Assembly: GCF_013372125.1 (NCBI RefSeq)
Contig: NZ_CP053826.1
Location: forward strand, 1,674,001-1,738,000
DNA: 64,000 nt
Source: Campylobacter curvus
GTDB taxonomy: Bacteria > Campylobacterota > Campylobacteria > Campylobacterales > Campylobacteraceae
Direction: 5' to 3'
How positions within the stretch are numbered: the stretch's first letter is position 1; each line of letters starts with the position of its first letter. The position numbers were made by a program, and so were the translations under genes. Of this stretch, positions 1 to 9,023 are shown one piece after another. The notes under the pieces were generated by a model. That model was given only the letters and a program-made list of their open reading frames with translations. It did no database searches and was not told where the DNA came from.

Positions 1-149
1 ATGCGCCCATTTCTTAGGTCGCGATTTAGCTTGCTTGGCACTCCTTTTTTAAACTCGATCGCCTTTTTGACGTAGCTAGTAAGCGGGGAGCGCTTTAAAA
101 ATATATGGAAAGGGAGCAAATTTAGATAGTCTATCTTGCCAAATATCAT
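1..149 (-). CDS. mqnA: Chorismate dehydratase MqnA (N-terminal part, runs off window)
   Basis: Reading the minus strand from an ATG at 149 gives an open frame to the window edge beginning MIFGKIDYLNLLPFHIF, with a later stretch EFKKGVPSKLNRDL. I recognise this as the start of Campylobacter MqnA, which dehydrates chorismate in the first step of the futalosine route to menaquinone. About 49 codons are visible. It begins 15 nt after the stop of the upstream quinone oxidoreductase gene, so the two may be cotranscribed. The Shine-Dalgarno is weak (GAGCGAG). The identification rests on a short N-terminus recalled from the family. Confidence 0.75.
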   Translation of the reverse strand, partial: MIFGKIDYLNLLPFHIFLKRSPLTSYVKKAIEFKKGVPSKLNRDLRNGR

Positions 150-164
150 ATCTCGCTCACTCGC

Positions 165-716
165 TTAAATTTGATATTCATCCTCTTCCAGCTCGTTTTT
201 AAGCAGCTTCACATATCTTTGCACGTGAGCCTTGATGTCAGCCTCCGTAGCGCCTAAAGCACCGCCGGCTGCGAAGATGCGGTTGAAAGTCATGCCGCAG
301 TAATACGCTCCAAGCTGCAAAGGAAGCAAAATTTCACCCAGCGTGAATTTAACCGAGCCTTTTTTGGAATATTCGGACTCTTGAGCGCCGATACTTATGG
401 CTATTTGAAGCTCTTTACCATCAAGCTTGCTACTACCGTTATCGTTTATGAACTTACCCTTTAAAACCTCGTCCATATAGGCCTTTAGCATAGGCGGGAC
501 GGAAAACCAAAACATCGGGAACTGAAACACTATCCTGTCTGCACCGATCAGTAGATCTTGCTCGGCTTTTGCATCAAATGCGCGCGTATCGCTGCCATAA
601 ATAGCCTCCAAATGGCGCACGCTAACATCAGGCACGCCCTTTGCCGCCTCAAACAAAGCGCGATTGATACGAGAATCCTCAAAATACGGATGCGACATTA
701 TAACGATAGTTTTCAT
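165..716 (-). CDS. NAD(P)H quinone oxidoreductase, flavodoxin-like fold
   Basis: A 183-residue cytosolic protein of the flavodoxin_2 / NQO1-MdaB-KefF family, expected to bind FMN or FAD and reduce quinones or nitro compounds with NAD(P)H. The N-terminal SHPYFEDSRIN (8-18) fits the phosphate-binding loop, and QFPMFWFSVPP (65-75) is the family signature. Length is normal for the short members. An AAAGGAG ribosome site precedes the ATG, and a TATAAT -10 lies upstream (758-763). It sits just before mqnA on the same strand, which fits a role in quinone metabolism, but the exact substrate is not visible. Confidence 0.85.
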   Translation of the reverse strand: MKTIVIMSHPYFEDSRINRALFEAAKGVPDVSVRHLEAIYGSDTRAFDAKAEQDLLIGADRIVFQFPMFWFSVPPMLKAYMDEVLKGKFINDNGSSKLDGKELQIAISIGAQESEYSKKGSVKFTLGEILLPLQLGAYYCGMTFNRIFAAGGALGATEADIKAHVQRYVKLLKNELEEDEYQI

Positions 717-757
717 ACTTGCTCCTTTGATTGTAGATTTTAAAAATTTCTCTCAAA

Positions 758-763
758 ATTATA
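758..763 (-). promoter_or_regulatory. -10 box of the quinone oxidoreductase gene
   Basis: TATAAT on the minus strand, preceded by GAG, 42 nt upstream of the ATG at 716. Campylobacter sigma70 promoters rely mainly on this box, and no clear -35 is seen. Confidence 0.5.
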
Positions 764-785
764 CTCAAACTTGCTTAAAATTTTA

Positions 786-1001
786 ATGCTTCTTGAGCGA
801 TCTTTAGCCTATCTGATCGCCACCTAGCCAAAATTAAATTTCGACAAAATAGTGCAGGATAAGACCCTGATATACGAGCTTTTAAAGCATAGAGACAAGG
901 GTATGTCGCATAAAATTTTGCTAAGCGATAATGAAGCCAAAAAGCAAGCTGATAAGATAATGTCCAGGGTGCAGGCATTGATGAGCCAAAGTGCGGTGTA
1001 A
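786..1001 (+). pseudogene. Decayed gene fragment of unknown family
   Basis: From the ATG at 786 the plus strand reads MLLERSLAYLIAT, hits an in-frame TAG at 825-827, and continues as PKLNFDKIVQDKTLIYELL and on to QALMSQSAV before a TAA at 999-1001. The downstream part is charged and helical with ordinary Campylobacter codons, which suggests a real coding remnant. I do not recognise the family. The opposite-strand ORF over the same DNA looks like a shadow. A transposon-like repeat is inserted directly after its stop codon. Confidence 0.35.
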
Positions 1002-1007
1002 AGATTT

Positions 1008-1193
1008 GGCTCTGTTATAATAAATCATTGACACTTGCTTCGCAAACCCTGTTCGCTCCGCAAAGCGCCGAACATATAGCACGATTTACGCGGTCAGCTA
1101 CCGCTTCCCTGTAAATCGGCGGCGATAGCGTCGCTTCACAAGGTTTGACTTCGCTTTAAAATCTAAAAATCAATGAGATATTGTAACAGAGCC
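1008..1193 (+). mobile_element. MITE-like element, copy A (intact ends, perfect 8-bp target duplication)
   Basis: A 186-bp element with inverted ends. The left end starts GGCTCTGTTATAATA and the right end, on the other strand, starts GGCTCTGTTACAATA; similarity continues to TCATTGA, about 24 bp. It is flanked by a perfect duplication AAAGATTT at 1000-1007 and 1194-1201. It has no coding capacity. The body (GCAAAGCGCCGAAC, TAGCACGATTT, GCGGTCAGCTACCG, AAATCGGCGGCGATAG, GGTTTGACTTCGC) recurs at several other places in the window. The GGCTCTGTT end and 8-bp duplication fit IS6 or IS1595 type transposases acting in trans; that link is inference. Confidence 0.85.
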
Positions 1194-1225
1194 AAAGATT
1201 TATTTGAAATTCAAGCGTGACAAAT

Positions 1226-1257
1226 AACAGTAGCGATCTTGGGCGATGGCTACTGTT
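1226..1257. other. Hairpin AACAGTAGC / GCTACTGTT
   Basis: A 9-bp perfect stem (1226-1234 with 1249-1257) around a 14-nt loop, between the repeat element and the end of upp. It could end transcription of upp, which reads towards it, but it has no U-tract. The rest of 1202-1376 shows no gene. Confidence 0.4.
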
Positions 1258-1376
1258 TACTTCAATCCTATCTCGTGAACGTTTACAGCTTTTCAAGAAG
1301 CAGTTGTTAAGCGTATAAGCTCGAAGTCACAGCAAAAATGGTGTCGTTTCGTGAGATCTGCTTTGGTTTTGTAAAT

Positions 1377-2003
1377 TTACAGCGTATTAAACACCCTATC
1401 ACCTGCGTCGCCAAGTCCCGGCACGATGTAGTTTTTCTCGTTTAGTCGCTCGTCGATCGCAGCGGTATAGACCTCGACGTCAGGGTAAATTTCACTAAAA
1501 CGCCTAAGCCCCTCGGGAGCGGCGATGATGGAGATAAATTTGATCTGCTTGATGCCGTTTTCGCGTAAAAATTTGACCGCGTCTATTGCCGTGCCGCCGG
1601 TGGCAAACATTGGATCGATGATGATGGCAAGGCGGCTTTTAGCGTCCTTTGGCAGCTTTGCGTAGAAAAACTCCGCCTGCGCGGTTTTTTCATTGCGCTG
1701 AAAGCCAAGAAACCCGACACTCGCATCGGGGATGATCGTAAAAACGCTATCGAGCATCCCAAGCGCGGCGCGCAGGATCGGGCAGATCATGACCTTTGTC
1801 GCGAGCTTTCGCGCCCTCGTCGTAGCCACGGGGGTCTGCACGCTGATCTCGCGCAGATTTAGATCCCGTGTGGCCTCGAAAATCATCAGGTGGCTTATCT
1901 CGTCAACGAGCATGCGAAACTGAAACGGCTGCGTATTTTTATCCCTTAAAATGGCGAGTTTGTGTTCGATCAAGGGGTGCGAGATGAGCCTGACGTTTTT
2001 CAT
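1377..2003 (-). CDS. upp: Uracil phosphoribosyltransferase
   Basis: A 208-residue cytosolic enzyme that makes UMP from uracil and PRPP in pyrimidine salvage. The type I PRTase PRPP loop IDPMFATGGTAID lies at 129-141, and the C-terminal uracil-binding segment YIVPGLGDAGDR is present. Length is normal. The start codon directly abuts the malic enzyme stop codon, so upp is the last gene of a gltX - malic enzyme - upp operon. A uracil permease gene lies about 49 kb away in the window and would supply its substrate. Confidence 0.97.
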   Translation of the reverse strand: MKNVRLISHPLIEHKLAILRDKNTQPFQFRMLVDEISHLMIFEATRDLNLREISVQTPVATTRARKLATKVMICPILRAALGMLDSVFTIIPDASVGFLGFQRNEKTAQAEFFYAKLPKDAKSRLAIIIDPMFATGGTAIDAVKFLRENGIKQIKFISIIAAPEGLRRFSEIYPDVEVYTAAIDERLNEKNYIVPGLGDAGDRVFNTL

Positions 2004-3257
2004 TTAAAATCCTTTTGCGAGTTTTGCCGTGTAAGCCGCGATGTCAAAGTCATTTACGCGAGCGACGGCATCCTCGATCGCCGCCTTTGCGACTGCCGGA
2101 GCGACTGCGGTTAGCACGCGCTTGTCAAACGGCTTAGGGATTATGTAGTCTTTGCCAAATTTTAGCTCGCTCACGCCAGAAGCCTTTAAAACCTCAGCAG
2201 GCACGCTCTCTTTGGCTAAATTTGCCAGCGCGCGCGCCGCCGCCATTTTCATATTTTCGGTGATCTTTTTTGCGCGCACATCAAGCGCCCCGCGGAATAT
2301 AAACGGAAAGCCAAGTACGTTATTTACTTGATTTGGATAATCACTCCTGCCAGTACCCATCATCACGTCGCTACGCACGGCGACCACGTCTTCCGGGAAG
2401 ATCTCAGGCACTGGGTTGGCAAGCGCGAAAATAATAGGTTCCGGATTCATCGTTAGCACCATCTCTTTTGTGAGCACTCCGGGCTTGCTAAGACCTAAAA
2501 ACATATCCGCCCCTTTCATCGCGTCTGCTAGCGTCCTGTCGGCGGTTTTGACGGCGAATTCGACCTTTTCTGGCGTGAGGTCGGTGCGCCCGTTATGGAT
2601 GACGCCCTTGCTGTCGATCATCACGATATTTTTCGCGCCAAGCGCCTTATACATCTTCGCGCACGCGATACCGGCAGCTCCCGAGCCGCTTACGACGATT
2701 TTTATTTTAGCGATGTCCTTGCCTGAAATTTCAAGCGCGTTTATTAGCCCCGCACTCGTTATCATCGCCGTTCCGTGCTGATCGTCGTGCATGACGGGGA
2801 TATCGACCGCATCTTGCAGCTTTTTTTCGATCTCAAAGCACTTTGGAGCGCGGATGTCCTCTAAATTTATGCCGCCAAAGGTTGGCGCAAGGGCTTTGCA
2901 AATTTCAACGATCTTGTCCGCGTCGTGCTCGTCTAGCTCGATGTCAAAGGCATCGACGTTTGCAAATTTTTTAAACAGCACCGCCTTGCCCTCCATTACG
3001 GGCTTGCCCGCTACCGCGCCGATGTCGCCAAGCCCCAGCACAGCCGTGCCGTCAGTGATAACGGCGACTAAATTCGCCTTGTTCGTGTATTTGTAGGCTA
3101 GCTCGGTGTCTTTGTTTATCTCTCTACAAGGCTCTGCCACACCCGGTGTGTAGGCCATGGATAGGTCTTTTGCGCTCTCGCACGGGGTCTTGACCTTTAT
3201 CTCGATCTTGCCGCCGATGTGGTAGTTTAGCGCCTCTTCTTTCGTCACGTGTGTCAT
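2004..3257 (-). CDS. NAD(P)-dependent malic enzyme (malate to pyruvate)
   Basis: A 417-residue enzyme that oxidatively decarboxylates malate to pyruvate. It is the short bacterial form without the phosphotransacetylase-like C-terminal domain of MaeB. Visible are the N-terminal [12 protein letters not shown] (37-48), the metal-site motif DDQHGT (158-163) and a Rossmann GSGAAG (191-196). Its start overlaps the end of gltX by 4 nt (ATGA), and upp follows without a gap. In a sugar-poor Campylobacter this feeds pyruvate from C4 acids. Confidence 0.95.
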   Translation of the reverse strand: MTHVTKEEALNYHIGGKIEIKVKTPCESAKDLSMAYTPGVAEPCREINKDTELAYKYTNKANLVAVITDGTAVLGLGDIGAVAGKPVMEGKAVLFKKFANVDAFDIELDEHDADKIVEICKALAPTFGGINLEDIRAPKCFEIEKKLQDAVDIPVMHDDQHGTAMITSAGLINALEISGKDIAKIKIVVSGSGAAGIACAKMYKALGAKNIVMIDSKGVIHNGRTDLTPEKVEFAVKTADRTLADAMKGADMFLGLSKPGVLTKEMVLTMNPEPIIFALANPVPEIFPEDVVAVRSDVMMGTGRSDYPNQVNNVLGFPFIFRGALDVRAKKITENMKMAAARALANLAKESVPAEVLKASGVSELKFGKDYIIPKPFDKRVLTAVAPAVAKAAIEDAVARVNDFDIAAYTAKLAKGF

Positions 3258-4633
3258 TTTCTCTCCTTTAAAATATTTTTAATTCTTTGTTTGATCTCTT
3301 TGCTACCAAGCACTTCAAGCACCTCAAATATGCTCGGACTCACGCTGCTGCCAGTTAGTGCCACGCGCAAAGCCTGCGCCAAGTCTTTTAGTTTTAGTCC
3401 GTTTTGCTCTAAAAATTCGTTCGTGATCTTTTCATATCCCGCCGCGTCTAAATTTAGCGTCAAAATTTCAGCAAATTTAGCCAAAATTTCAAGGCTGGCC
3501 GGCGTGATAAATTTAGCATACGCTTTCTCGTCGTATGCGGTAGGTGCGTCGATGATCGCCTTTGCGCTTTGGCTCATCTCGACCAAGGTTTTGGAGCGTT
3601 CGCGAAGTGAATTTAGCAGCAGCTCGCCCTTAGGTAACGCTCTAAAATCCACGCCAAATTCCTTCATCTCATCAGCCAGCCTCTCATACGGCAAGGTCTT
3701 GATGTAGTGAGCGTTTAGCCAGTCGAGCTTTTGGGCGTTGTAGGTGCTTGATGACTTGTTTATGTCGTGCGGATCGAAGTATTTTAGCATGTCCTCTATG
3801 CTAAAAATCTCATCGTCGCCGTGGCTCCAACCAAGCCGCACGAGGAAATTTAAAAGCGCCTCGGGCAAATAACCCATGCGTTTATACTCCATCACGTCAG
3901 TCGCGCCGTGGCGTTTGCTAAGCTTCTTGCCGTCCTCGCCGTTTATCATCGCGACGTGGAAAAATTCCGGCTGCTTAAAGCCAAGCGCGTCATAAAGCAC
4001 GATCTGCTTTGGCGTGTTTGAGAGGTGATCGTCGCCGCGGATCACGTGCGTGACACCCATGAGCGCATCATCGACCACGACCGTGAAGTTATACGTCGGC
4101 GTGCCGTCGCTACGAGCGATGATGAAGTCATCGAGGATGTCCTCGACCTTAAATTTTACCTCGCCTTTGATGCCGTCACGTATCAAAATTTCACCGCTTA
4201 GCGGGGCTTTGATACGGATCACGGGCTCTATGCCAGCTGGTGGCGTACCGGTAAAATCACGGTAGCGATTGTCGTATTTTGGTCGCTCTTTGCGCGCTTC
4301 TTGCTCTTTGCGCAGCTCGTCAAGCTCTTCTTTACTCATATAGCATTTGTAGGCTTTGCCCTCAGCTAGGAGCTTTGCGACGTATTGTTTATAAATTTCA
4401 AAGCGGCGCGACTGATACGTGACCTCGCCGTCGTGGTCAAGCTTGCACCACGCAAAGGCTTCTTTTATCGCTTGCGTGGCTTCTTCTGAGTTTCGTTTCA
4501 GGTCGGTGTCCTCGATACGAAGCAGGAATTTTCCGCCGTTTGCTCTGGCGTAGAGATAGTTGTAAAGTGCCGTTCTAAGACCGCCGATATGTAAATACCC
4601 CGTAGGAGATGGGGCGAATCTGGTGACTAACAT
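3254..4633 (-). CDS. gltX: Glutamyl-tRNA synthetase
   Basis: Class I aminoacyl-tRNA synthetase of 459 residues charging tRNA-Glu (and/or tRNA-Gln, since Campylobacter carries two GltX paralogues and uses amidotransfer). The HIGH box appears as HIGG at 15-18 in [13 protein letters not shown], and the KMSKS box as KLSKR at 237-241. I chose the start at 4633 rather than 4666, because the longer form would overlap its own -10 box and adds residues unlike the family. It is the first gene of the gltX - malic enzyme - upp operon. Position next to the SurA-like gene matches C. jejuni gltX2. Confidence 0.95.
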   Translation of the reverse strand: MLVTRFAPSPTGYLHIGGLRTALYNYLYARANGGKFLLRIEDTDLKRNSEEATQAIKEAFAWCKLDHDGEVTYQSRRFEIYKQYVAKLLAEGKAYKCYMSKEELDELRKEQEARKERPKYDNRYRDFTGTPPAGIEPVIRIKAPLSGEILIRDGIKGEVKFKVEDILDDFIIARSDGTPTYNFTVVVDDALMGVTHVIRGDDHLSNTPKQIVLYDALGFKQPEFFHVAMINGEDGKKLSKRHGATDVMEYKRMGYLPEALLNFLVRLGWSHGDDEIFSIEDMLKYFDPHDINKSSSTYNAQKLDWLNAHYIKTLPYERLADEMKEFGVDFRALPKGELLLNSLRERSKTLVEMSQSAKAIIDAPTAYDEKAYAKFITPASLEILAKFAEILTLNLDAAGYEKITNEFLEQNGLKLKDLAQALRVALTGSSVSPSIFEVLEVLGSKEIKQRIKNILKERK

Positions 4634-4650
4634 TTCGTGCCTTGATTTTA

Positions 4651-4672
4651 TGTTATAATGGCTCAAATTATA
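4651..4672. promoter_or_regulatory. Back-to-back promoters of gltX and the PPIase gene
   Basis: Plus strand: extended -10 TGTTATAAT at 4651-4659, giving a leader of about 37 nt before the ATG at 4703. Minus strand: TATAAT at 4667-4672, giving about 27 nt before gltX at 4633. Both boxes lie inside the longest-ORF versions of the two genes, which supports the shorter starts chosen here. Confidence 0.65.
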
Positions 4673-4702
4673 TTTACAAATTACTTAAATAAAGGTTTTA
4701 TT

Positions 4703-5533
4703 ATGACAAAAAAGCTCTTTTTCACCGCTAGTGTGTGCACTGCTTTAAATTTATTTTCAGCCCAAATGGTAAACGGGATCGCCGCTATCGTCGAAAACGA
4801 ACCGATCACACTTTATGAAGTCTATCAGCTAAAAGAACAGCTAAAAACAGATGAGTCGCAGGCGCTGAATTTACTGATCAGAGACCGTCTGGAGCAAGCT
4901 CAGATCAAAAATTTAGGCATAAGCGTGACGCCATTTGAAGTAAATGAGCGCATAGACGCGATAGCAAAGCAAAACGGCATGACGAGCACTCAGTTTAGAA
5001 GCTCCGTAGAGTCGCAGGGAACGAGCTTTACGGACTTTAAAAACGAAGTCGAAAAAAAGATGCTTCAAGAAAAGCTATATAGAAATATCGCATCAGAAGC
5101 CGGTAAAAACGTGACTGACGAGCGTGCAAAGGCGTATTACGAGGCGAACAAGGAGCAGTTTAATATCTTTAACAGCGCCGAGATCGTGCTGTTTAGAGCC
5201 GCCAGTATGCAAGAGCTAGAAAATCAAAAGGGCAAACTAAGCCCGCTAAAAGGCGTCCAGGCGCAAAATTTAACGCTTGAGTATCAAAGCACGAACCCGC
5301 AGCTAGCCTCGATCATAGCAAATACCGCGATCGGTGACTTCACGCAAATTTTCAAAACACAAGAGGGCTTTGACATGTTTTATGTCAAAAACAAGATCGG
5401 CTCGTATACGCCGAGCTTTGATCAGATTAAAGACGAGATAATAAACAGCCTTTATCAAAACGAGCAGCAAAAAACCATGCAGGATTATTTCGATAAGCTC
5501 CGCGCAAAAGCAAAGGTACAAATTTTAAGATAA
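4703..5533 (+). CDS. SurA-like periplasmic chaperone / peptidyl-prolyl isomerase (Cj1289 type)
   Basis: A 276-residue exported protein: a Lys-rich start, a hydrophobic core and a cleavage site near LNLFSA-QM. It has a SurA_N-like chaperone domain and a C-terminal lobe resembling a degenerate parvulin domain, as in C. jejuni Cj1289, whose chromosomal position it shares. It would assist folding of outer membrane proteins. The ATG at 4703 is preceded by AAAGG and follows an extended -10; the upstream in-frame ATG at 4658 lies in the promoter. It is transcribed alone and convergent with accC. Confidence 0.85.
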   Translation: MTKKLFFTASVCTALNLFSAQMVNGIAAIVENEPITLYEVYQLKEQLKTDESQALNLLIRDRLEQAQIKNLGISVTPFEVNERIDAIAKQNGMTSTQFRSSVESQGTSFTDFKNEVEKKMLQEKLYRNIASEAGKNVTDERAKAYYEANKEQFNIFNSAEIVLFRAASMQELENQKGKLSPLKGVQAQNLTLEYQSTNPQLASIIANTAIGDFTQIFKTQEGFDMFYVKNKIGSYTPSFDQIKDEIINSLYQNEQQKTMQDYFDKLRAKAKVQILR

Positions 5534-5555
5534 ATCGTAGCTAACGTAAATTTCG

Positions 5556-5586
5556 CCCGCTTTGGCTAAATTTCAGCCAGAGCGGG
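5556..5586. terminator. Hairpin between convergent PPIase gene and accC
   Basis: A 12-bp stem, CCCGCTTTGGCT (5556-5567) pairing with AGCCAGAGCGGG (5575-5586) with a single G-U, and a 7-nt AAATTTC loop. It lies in the 67-bp gap between two converging genes and probably works for both strands, although the downstream T-runs are short. Confidence 0.7.
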
Positions 5587-5600
5587 TCTAAATGTAAATT

Positions 5601-6932
5601 CTAGTGCCTTGATAGGTAGTTCGTATCGTAGTTGTTGTTTATGAAGTCGGGATTTTCCATCATCGCGATGTGAAAATCACGCGTGGTTTTGATGCCTTGG
5701 ATGATGAGCTGATCTAATGCGACTTTCATTTTGTGGATCGCTCTGTTTCGATCCTCGTCCCAGACGACTAGCTTTCCTATCATGCTGTCATAAAACGGCG
5801 GTATAGAGTAGTCTTGATAGATGTGGCTGTCCATTCGCACGTTGCGACCGCCAGGACAGACGTATTTTGTGATCTTACCGGGGCTTGGCACGAAAGTATT
5901 TGGATCCTCTGCAGTGATGCGGCACTCTATCGAGTGTCCTTTTAGCTTTATGCTACTTTGAGCTGGCAGCTTCTCACCTTGCGCGACTCTTATCATCCAC
6001 TCGATGATGTCAAGTCCGCTCACCATCTCGCTCACGCAGTGTTCGACTTGTAAGCGAGTGTTCATCTCGATGAAGTAAAAGTCTAAATTTTTATCGACTA
6101 AAAACTCAAACGTGCCCGCTCCCTCGTAGCCGATAGCTTTTGCCGCTTTTATAGCCGTCTCGTGAAGCCTTTTTCGCGTCTTTTCATCAAGCAATATCGC
6201 AGGGCTCTCTTCTATGAGCTTTTGATGTCTGCGCTGCATCGAGCAGTCGCGCTCGCCGATGTGAAGGACGTTGCCGTGGCTGTCGCCGATGATCTGCACC
6301 TCGATGTGACGCGGGTTTAGGATATATTTTTCCATATACATCGTGCCGTCGCCAAATGCGCTCATCGCCTCGCTCTCGGCCGACCAAAACGCCTTTTCAA
6401 GATCGACTTCTTTCTCGACTACGCGCATGCCTCGACCGCCACCGCCTGCAGCTGCTTTTAAAATGACCGGATAGCCGATCTTTTTAGCTAGATCCTTGGC
6501 GACTTTGATGTCTGCTATCGCACCGTCAGAGCCGGGGATTACCGGCACACCGGCACGCTGCATCATTTGCTTGGCCTTGCTTTTATCACTCATCAAAGCC
6601 ATAGCTTCTACGCTTGGTCCTATAAATTTTAGCTTGTGATGAGAACAAATTTCAACGAAATTTTGATTTTCACTCAAAAAGCCGTATCCCGGAAATATCG
6701 CGTCCGCTTCACTTATCTCGGCTGCGCTGATGATGGCCGGGATATTTAGGTAGCTATCACTTGAGCGAGGATTGCCTATGCAGATCGAAGCGTCGGCATA
6801 TCTAACGTAAAGTGCGTCGGCATCGGCTGTCGAATGCACCACGATGGCTTCTTTACCCATCTCCTTTATCGTTCGCAGCGCTCGAAGAGCAATCTCTCCG
6901 CGGTTTGCGATTAAAATTCGCTTTAGCTCCAT
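5601..6932 (-). CDS. accC: Biotin carboxylase subunit of acetyl-CoA carboxylase
   Basis: A 443-residue ATP-grasp enzyme that carboxylates the biotin on AccB with bicarbonate and ATP, the first half-reaction of fatty acid synthesis. Visible are the N-terminal LIANRGEIALR, the glycine-rich ATP lid GGGGRGM (163-169), and the catalytic EMNTRLQVEH. Length is normal. The ATG overlaps the accB stop by 1 nt (TAATG), so the two are translationally coupled. The biotin it needs could be made with bioB at 28.2 kb. Confidence 0.97.
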   Translation of the reverse strand: MELKRILIANRGEIALRALRTIKEMGKEAIVVHSTADADALYVRYADASICIGNPRSSDSYLNIPAIISAAEISEADAIFPGYGFLSENQNFVEICSHHKLKFIGPSVEAMALMSDKSKAKQMMQRAGVPVIPGSDGAIADIKVAKDLAKKIGYPVILKAAAGGGGRGMRVVEKEVDLEKAFWSAESEAMSAFGDGTMYMEKYILNPRHIEVQIIGDSHGNVLHIGERDCSMQRRHQKLIEESPAILLDEKTRKRLHETAIKAAKAIGYEGAGTFEFLVDKNLDFYFIEMNTRLQVEHCVSEMVSGLDIIEWMIRVAQGEKLPAQSSIKLKGHSIECRITAEDPNTFVPSPGKITKYVCPGGRNVRMDSHIYQDYSIPPFYDSMIGKLVVWDEDRNRAIHKMKVALDQLIIQGIKTTRDFHIAMMENPDFINNNYDTNYLSRH

Positions 6933-7390
6933 TAAATTTTCTCCACACCAAATAGTGGCAATCCAAATTCCACCGGCTGTCCGTCGGCTACGAGAGCCTC
7001 GGTAATCTGACAGTCAAACTCAGCCTCTATCTCATTCATTATCTTCATAGCTTCGATTATACCGATGATATCGCCCTTTCTGACCCTTTGTCCTACTTTG
7101 ACAAAGGGTGCTGCACCAGGGCTTGGAGCCATGTAAAACGTGCCTACCATAGGCGATTTGATACTATCTTTTGGAGATTGGCTCGGTTTTGATTCGGTGC
7201 TTAAGACGACATTTACCGGAGTCGGAGCGGCGGGCGTAGGGGCTTGCACTACTGGCGCAGGAGCGGGCAGCTCGCAGCAGTCGGCGAATTTCTCAAGCTC
7301 TATCTCAAAATCGCCCTCTTTGATGCGAATTTTATTCATCGTCATACTATCAAAGATCTGCATCAGCTCCTTAATATCTTCTTTTTTCAT
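6932..7390 (-). CDS. accB: Biotin carboxyl carrier protein of acetyl-CoA carboxylase
   Basis: A 152-residue carrier. The N-terminal AccB segment is followed by a Pro/Ala-rich linker (about 42-63) and a C-terminal biotinyl domain with EAMKIMNE, where Lys116 is the biotinylated lysine. It is first in the accB-accC operon, with an AGGAG site a few bases before the ATG. The linker is short compared with enterobacterial AccB but usual for the family. Confidence 0.96.
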   Translation of the reverse strand: MKKEDIKELMQIFDSMTMNKIRIKEGDFEIELEKFADCCELPAPAPVVQAPTPAAPTPVNVVLSTESKPSQSPKDSIKSPMVGTFYMAPSPGAAPFVKVGQRVRKGDIIGIIEAMKIMNEIEAEFDCQITEALVADGQPVEFGLPLFGVEKI

Positions 7391-7454
7391 TTAGTTCTCC
7401 TAAAATTTTATAAGTAGTTTGGCGTATTGTAGCAAAATTTAGTGAAATTAAAAC

Positions 7455-8153
7455 TTACTTCGCCGCTTTAGCCCTGTCTAAAAAGTTTATAAATCCAAAC
7501 ATAACAACACTCAAAACGACCAAAATCAGGCTCAAGATCAAGGCTCTTTCATTTTGTCCGTCATAAACGGCGTTGAATATCGCAAGCGAAACGGTGTCCG
7601 TCTTACCAACGATATTGCCGCCTAGCATGAGCGTGATACCCACCTCGCCAAGCGCCCTTGCGACGGACAATATAAGAGCCGAAAGCACACTTTTAAAAAT
7701 GAGCGGCAGCATTATGAAAATGGCTATTTCAAAGCGGCTCTTACCAAGGCTAAGACCAGCCTCGATGAGACTTTTTGGGAAGCTTTCGAGCACGCTTTGA
7801 ACGGGCTTTACCAAAAGCGGCAAGCCCGCTAAAAACGCCGCTATGACAAGAGCATTGAAGCTAAATACGATATTTAGCCCAAGAGCCTTTCCTATAAAGC
7901 TGTTTCGCCCCAAAAGATAAAGTAGCAAAAACCCCGTCGCAATGGGCGGAAATACGAGTGGGAACATTACGACGGCCTCTAAAACCGCCTTAAATTTACC
8001 TTTATAAAATGCGAGGAAATAAGCTATCGGCAAGCCGATGAAGATAAAAAGCAAAAACGCCACAAATAGCGTCTTTGCACTAAGAAAAAGAGGATGTATC
8101 AGCCAGTTTAGATCAACGATCTGCAAAATTTCCCTTTCAAATGCTAGGCGCAC
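7455..8153 (-). CDS. ModB-type oxyanion ABC transporter permease (no ATPase next to it)
   Basis: An inner membrane permease of 232 residues with about five hydrophobic spans and the cytoplasmic loop motif EAGLSLGKSRFEIAIFIMLP, the EAA loop that docks an ATPase. It belongs to the molybdate/tungstate (ModB/TupB) group. It lies 7 nt after a ModA-like binding protein gene. The start is uncertain: GTG at 8153, or a TTG at 8126 preceded by AAAGGG. No ATP-binding gene follows, unlike the full mod operon at 36.6-40.1 kb, so it may borrow ModC from there. Confidence 0.85.
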   Translation of the reverse strand: MRLAFEREILQIVDLNWLIHPLFLSAKTLFVAFLLFIFIGLPIAYFLAFYKGKFKAVLEAVVMFPLVFPPIATGFLLLYLLGRNSFIGKALGLNIVFSFNALVIAAFLAGLPLLVKPVQSVLESFPKSLIEAGLSLGKSRFEIAIFIMLPLIFKSVLSALILSVARALGEVGITLMLGGNIVGKTDTVSLAIFNAVYDGQNERALILSLILVVLSVVMFGFINFLDRAKAAK

Positions 8154-8160
8154 TTTTGAT

Positions 8161-8862
8161 CTATTTTAGCCCGAATTTAGCAAAGATCTCTTTTGAACGA
8201 GGTGTTTTTAGCTCGTCCAAAAATTTAGCGCAATTAGCATTTTTATCGCAGCTAGCAAGCTTTGCCGCGCTGATGAAAACGGGGCTATAAAGGCTCTCGT
8301 CGATGTAGATGACCGAGCCAAATTCGCCCTTTCTAGCCTCCGCCTCGGTCGAGTTGATAAAGCCCGCATCAACTTCGCCGTTTAGCACGTATGTAACGAC
8401 TTGCAGTACGCCGGCAACGGCTAAAATTTTAGGTGCGAGCTCGCTTTCAAGCTTTGCATTTTTCAAAAATTCCACCGTGCGGATGCCGTAAATCGCCTTT
8501 TTAGCATCTGGCATCGCGATCTTGGCTAAATTTTTAAGCTCGCTCGCGTCCTTTATCTGCTTGCCCTTTGGCGTGACGAGCACGAGACCTGCCTTGCCGA
8601 TGCGCTCGTAACCTTTGATGTCAAGGTCGGTTTTCTTTAAAAACGCCTCGTCACCCACGATGAGCGCCATGTCGCTTTGCTTTGCCTGAGCCGTGATCTG
8701 GGCTAAATTTGCAAACGCGCCCTCGACATTCACGCCATCTTTTTTGAGATTTTCGATGACCGCGGTCACGGGCTTTTTAAAACCACCGCCAGCACCGACT
8801 AGAAGGCTATCCGCACCAAAAACAAATACCGCTGCCAGCGATAAAAACAATAACTTTTTCAT
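8161..8862 (-). CDS. ModA-like periplasmic oxyanion-binding protein
   Basis: A 233-residue exported protein with signal peptide MKKLLFLSLAAVFVFGA and the early GAGGGFKKP typical of molybdate/tungstate binding proteins. Later parts (AVAGVLQVVTYVLNGEVDAGF) fit the same fold. The ATG at 8862 is chosen because a strong AGGAGG stands 4 nt before it; the longer in-frame extension has no such site. With the following permease it forms a two-gene unit inserted between accB and dcd relative to C. jejuni order. Ligand may be molybdate, tungstate or another oxyanion. Confidence 0.8.
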   Translation of the reverse strand: MKKLLFLSLAAVFVFGADSLLVGAGGGFKKPVTAVIENLKKDGVNVEGAFANLAQITAQAKQSDMALIVGDEAFLKKTDLDIKGYERIGKAGLVLVTPKGKQIKDASELKNLAKIAMPDAKKAIYGIRTVEFLKNAKLESELAPKILAVAGVLQVVTYVLNGEVDAGFINSTEAEARKGEFGSVIYIDESLYSPVFISAAKLASCDKNANCAKFLDELKTPRSKEIFAKFGLK

Positions 8863-8899
8863 TGTCCCTCCTAAATAGAATTTGGCTTTAATGGTATAA

Positions 8900-8917
8900 A
8901 ATATATTATTATATATT
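8900..8917. promoter_or_regulatory. AT-only palindrome upstream of the ModA-like gene
   Basis: AATATAT-TATT-ATATATT, perfect 7-bp arms, 38 nt upstream of the ModA-like start. The shape is like the TATATA-N-TATATA core of ModE operators, but such AT palindromes arise easily by chance here. Confidence 0.3.
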
Positions 8918-9023
8918 GATAAATTTAGGAATTTTAAGTGCAAAATTTGCAAAATAAAAATATCACATAGAAATAAAAGATAGTAGCGCACGTAGAGTAA
9001 AATTTATGCTTAAATTTAAATTA

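Noticed and set aside
775-978. 67-codon minus-strand frame
   Set aside because: Aromatic-rich and without ribosome site; the plus strand of the same DNA looks more like a coding remnant.
3249-3707. 152-codon plus-strand frame
   Set aside because: It is antisense to gltX, has low-complexity Ser/Leu composition and no ribosome site.
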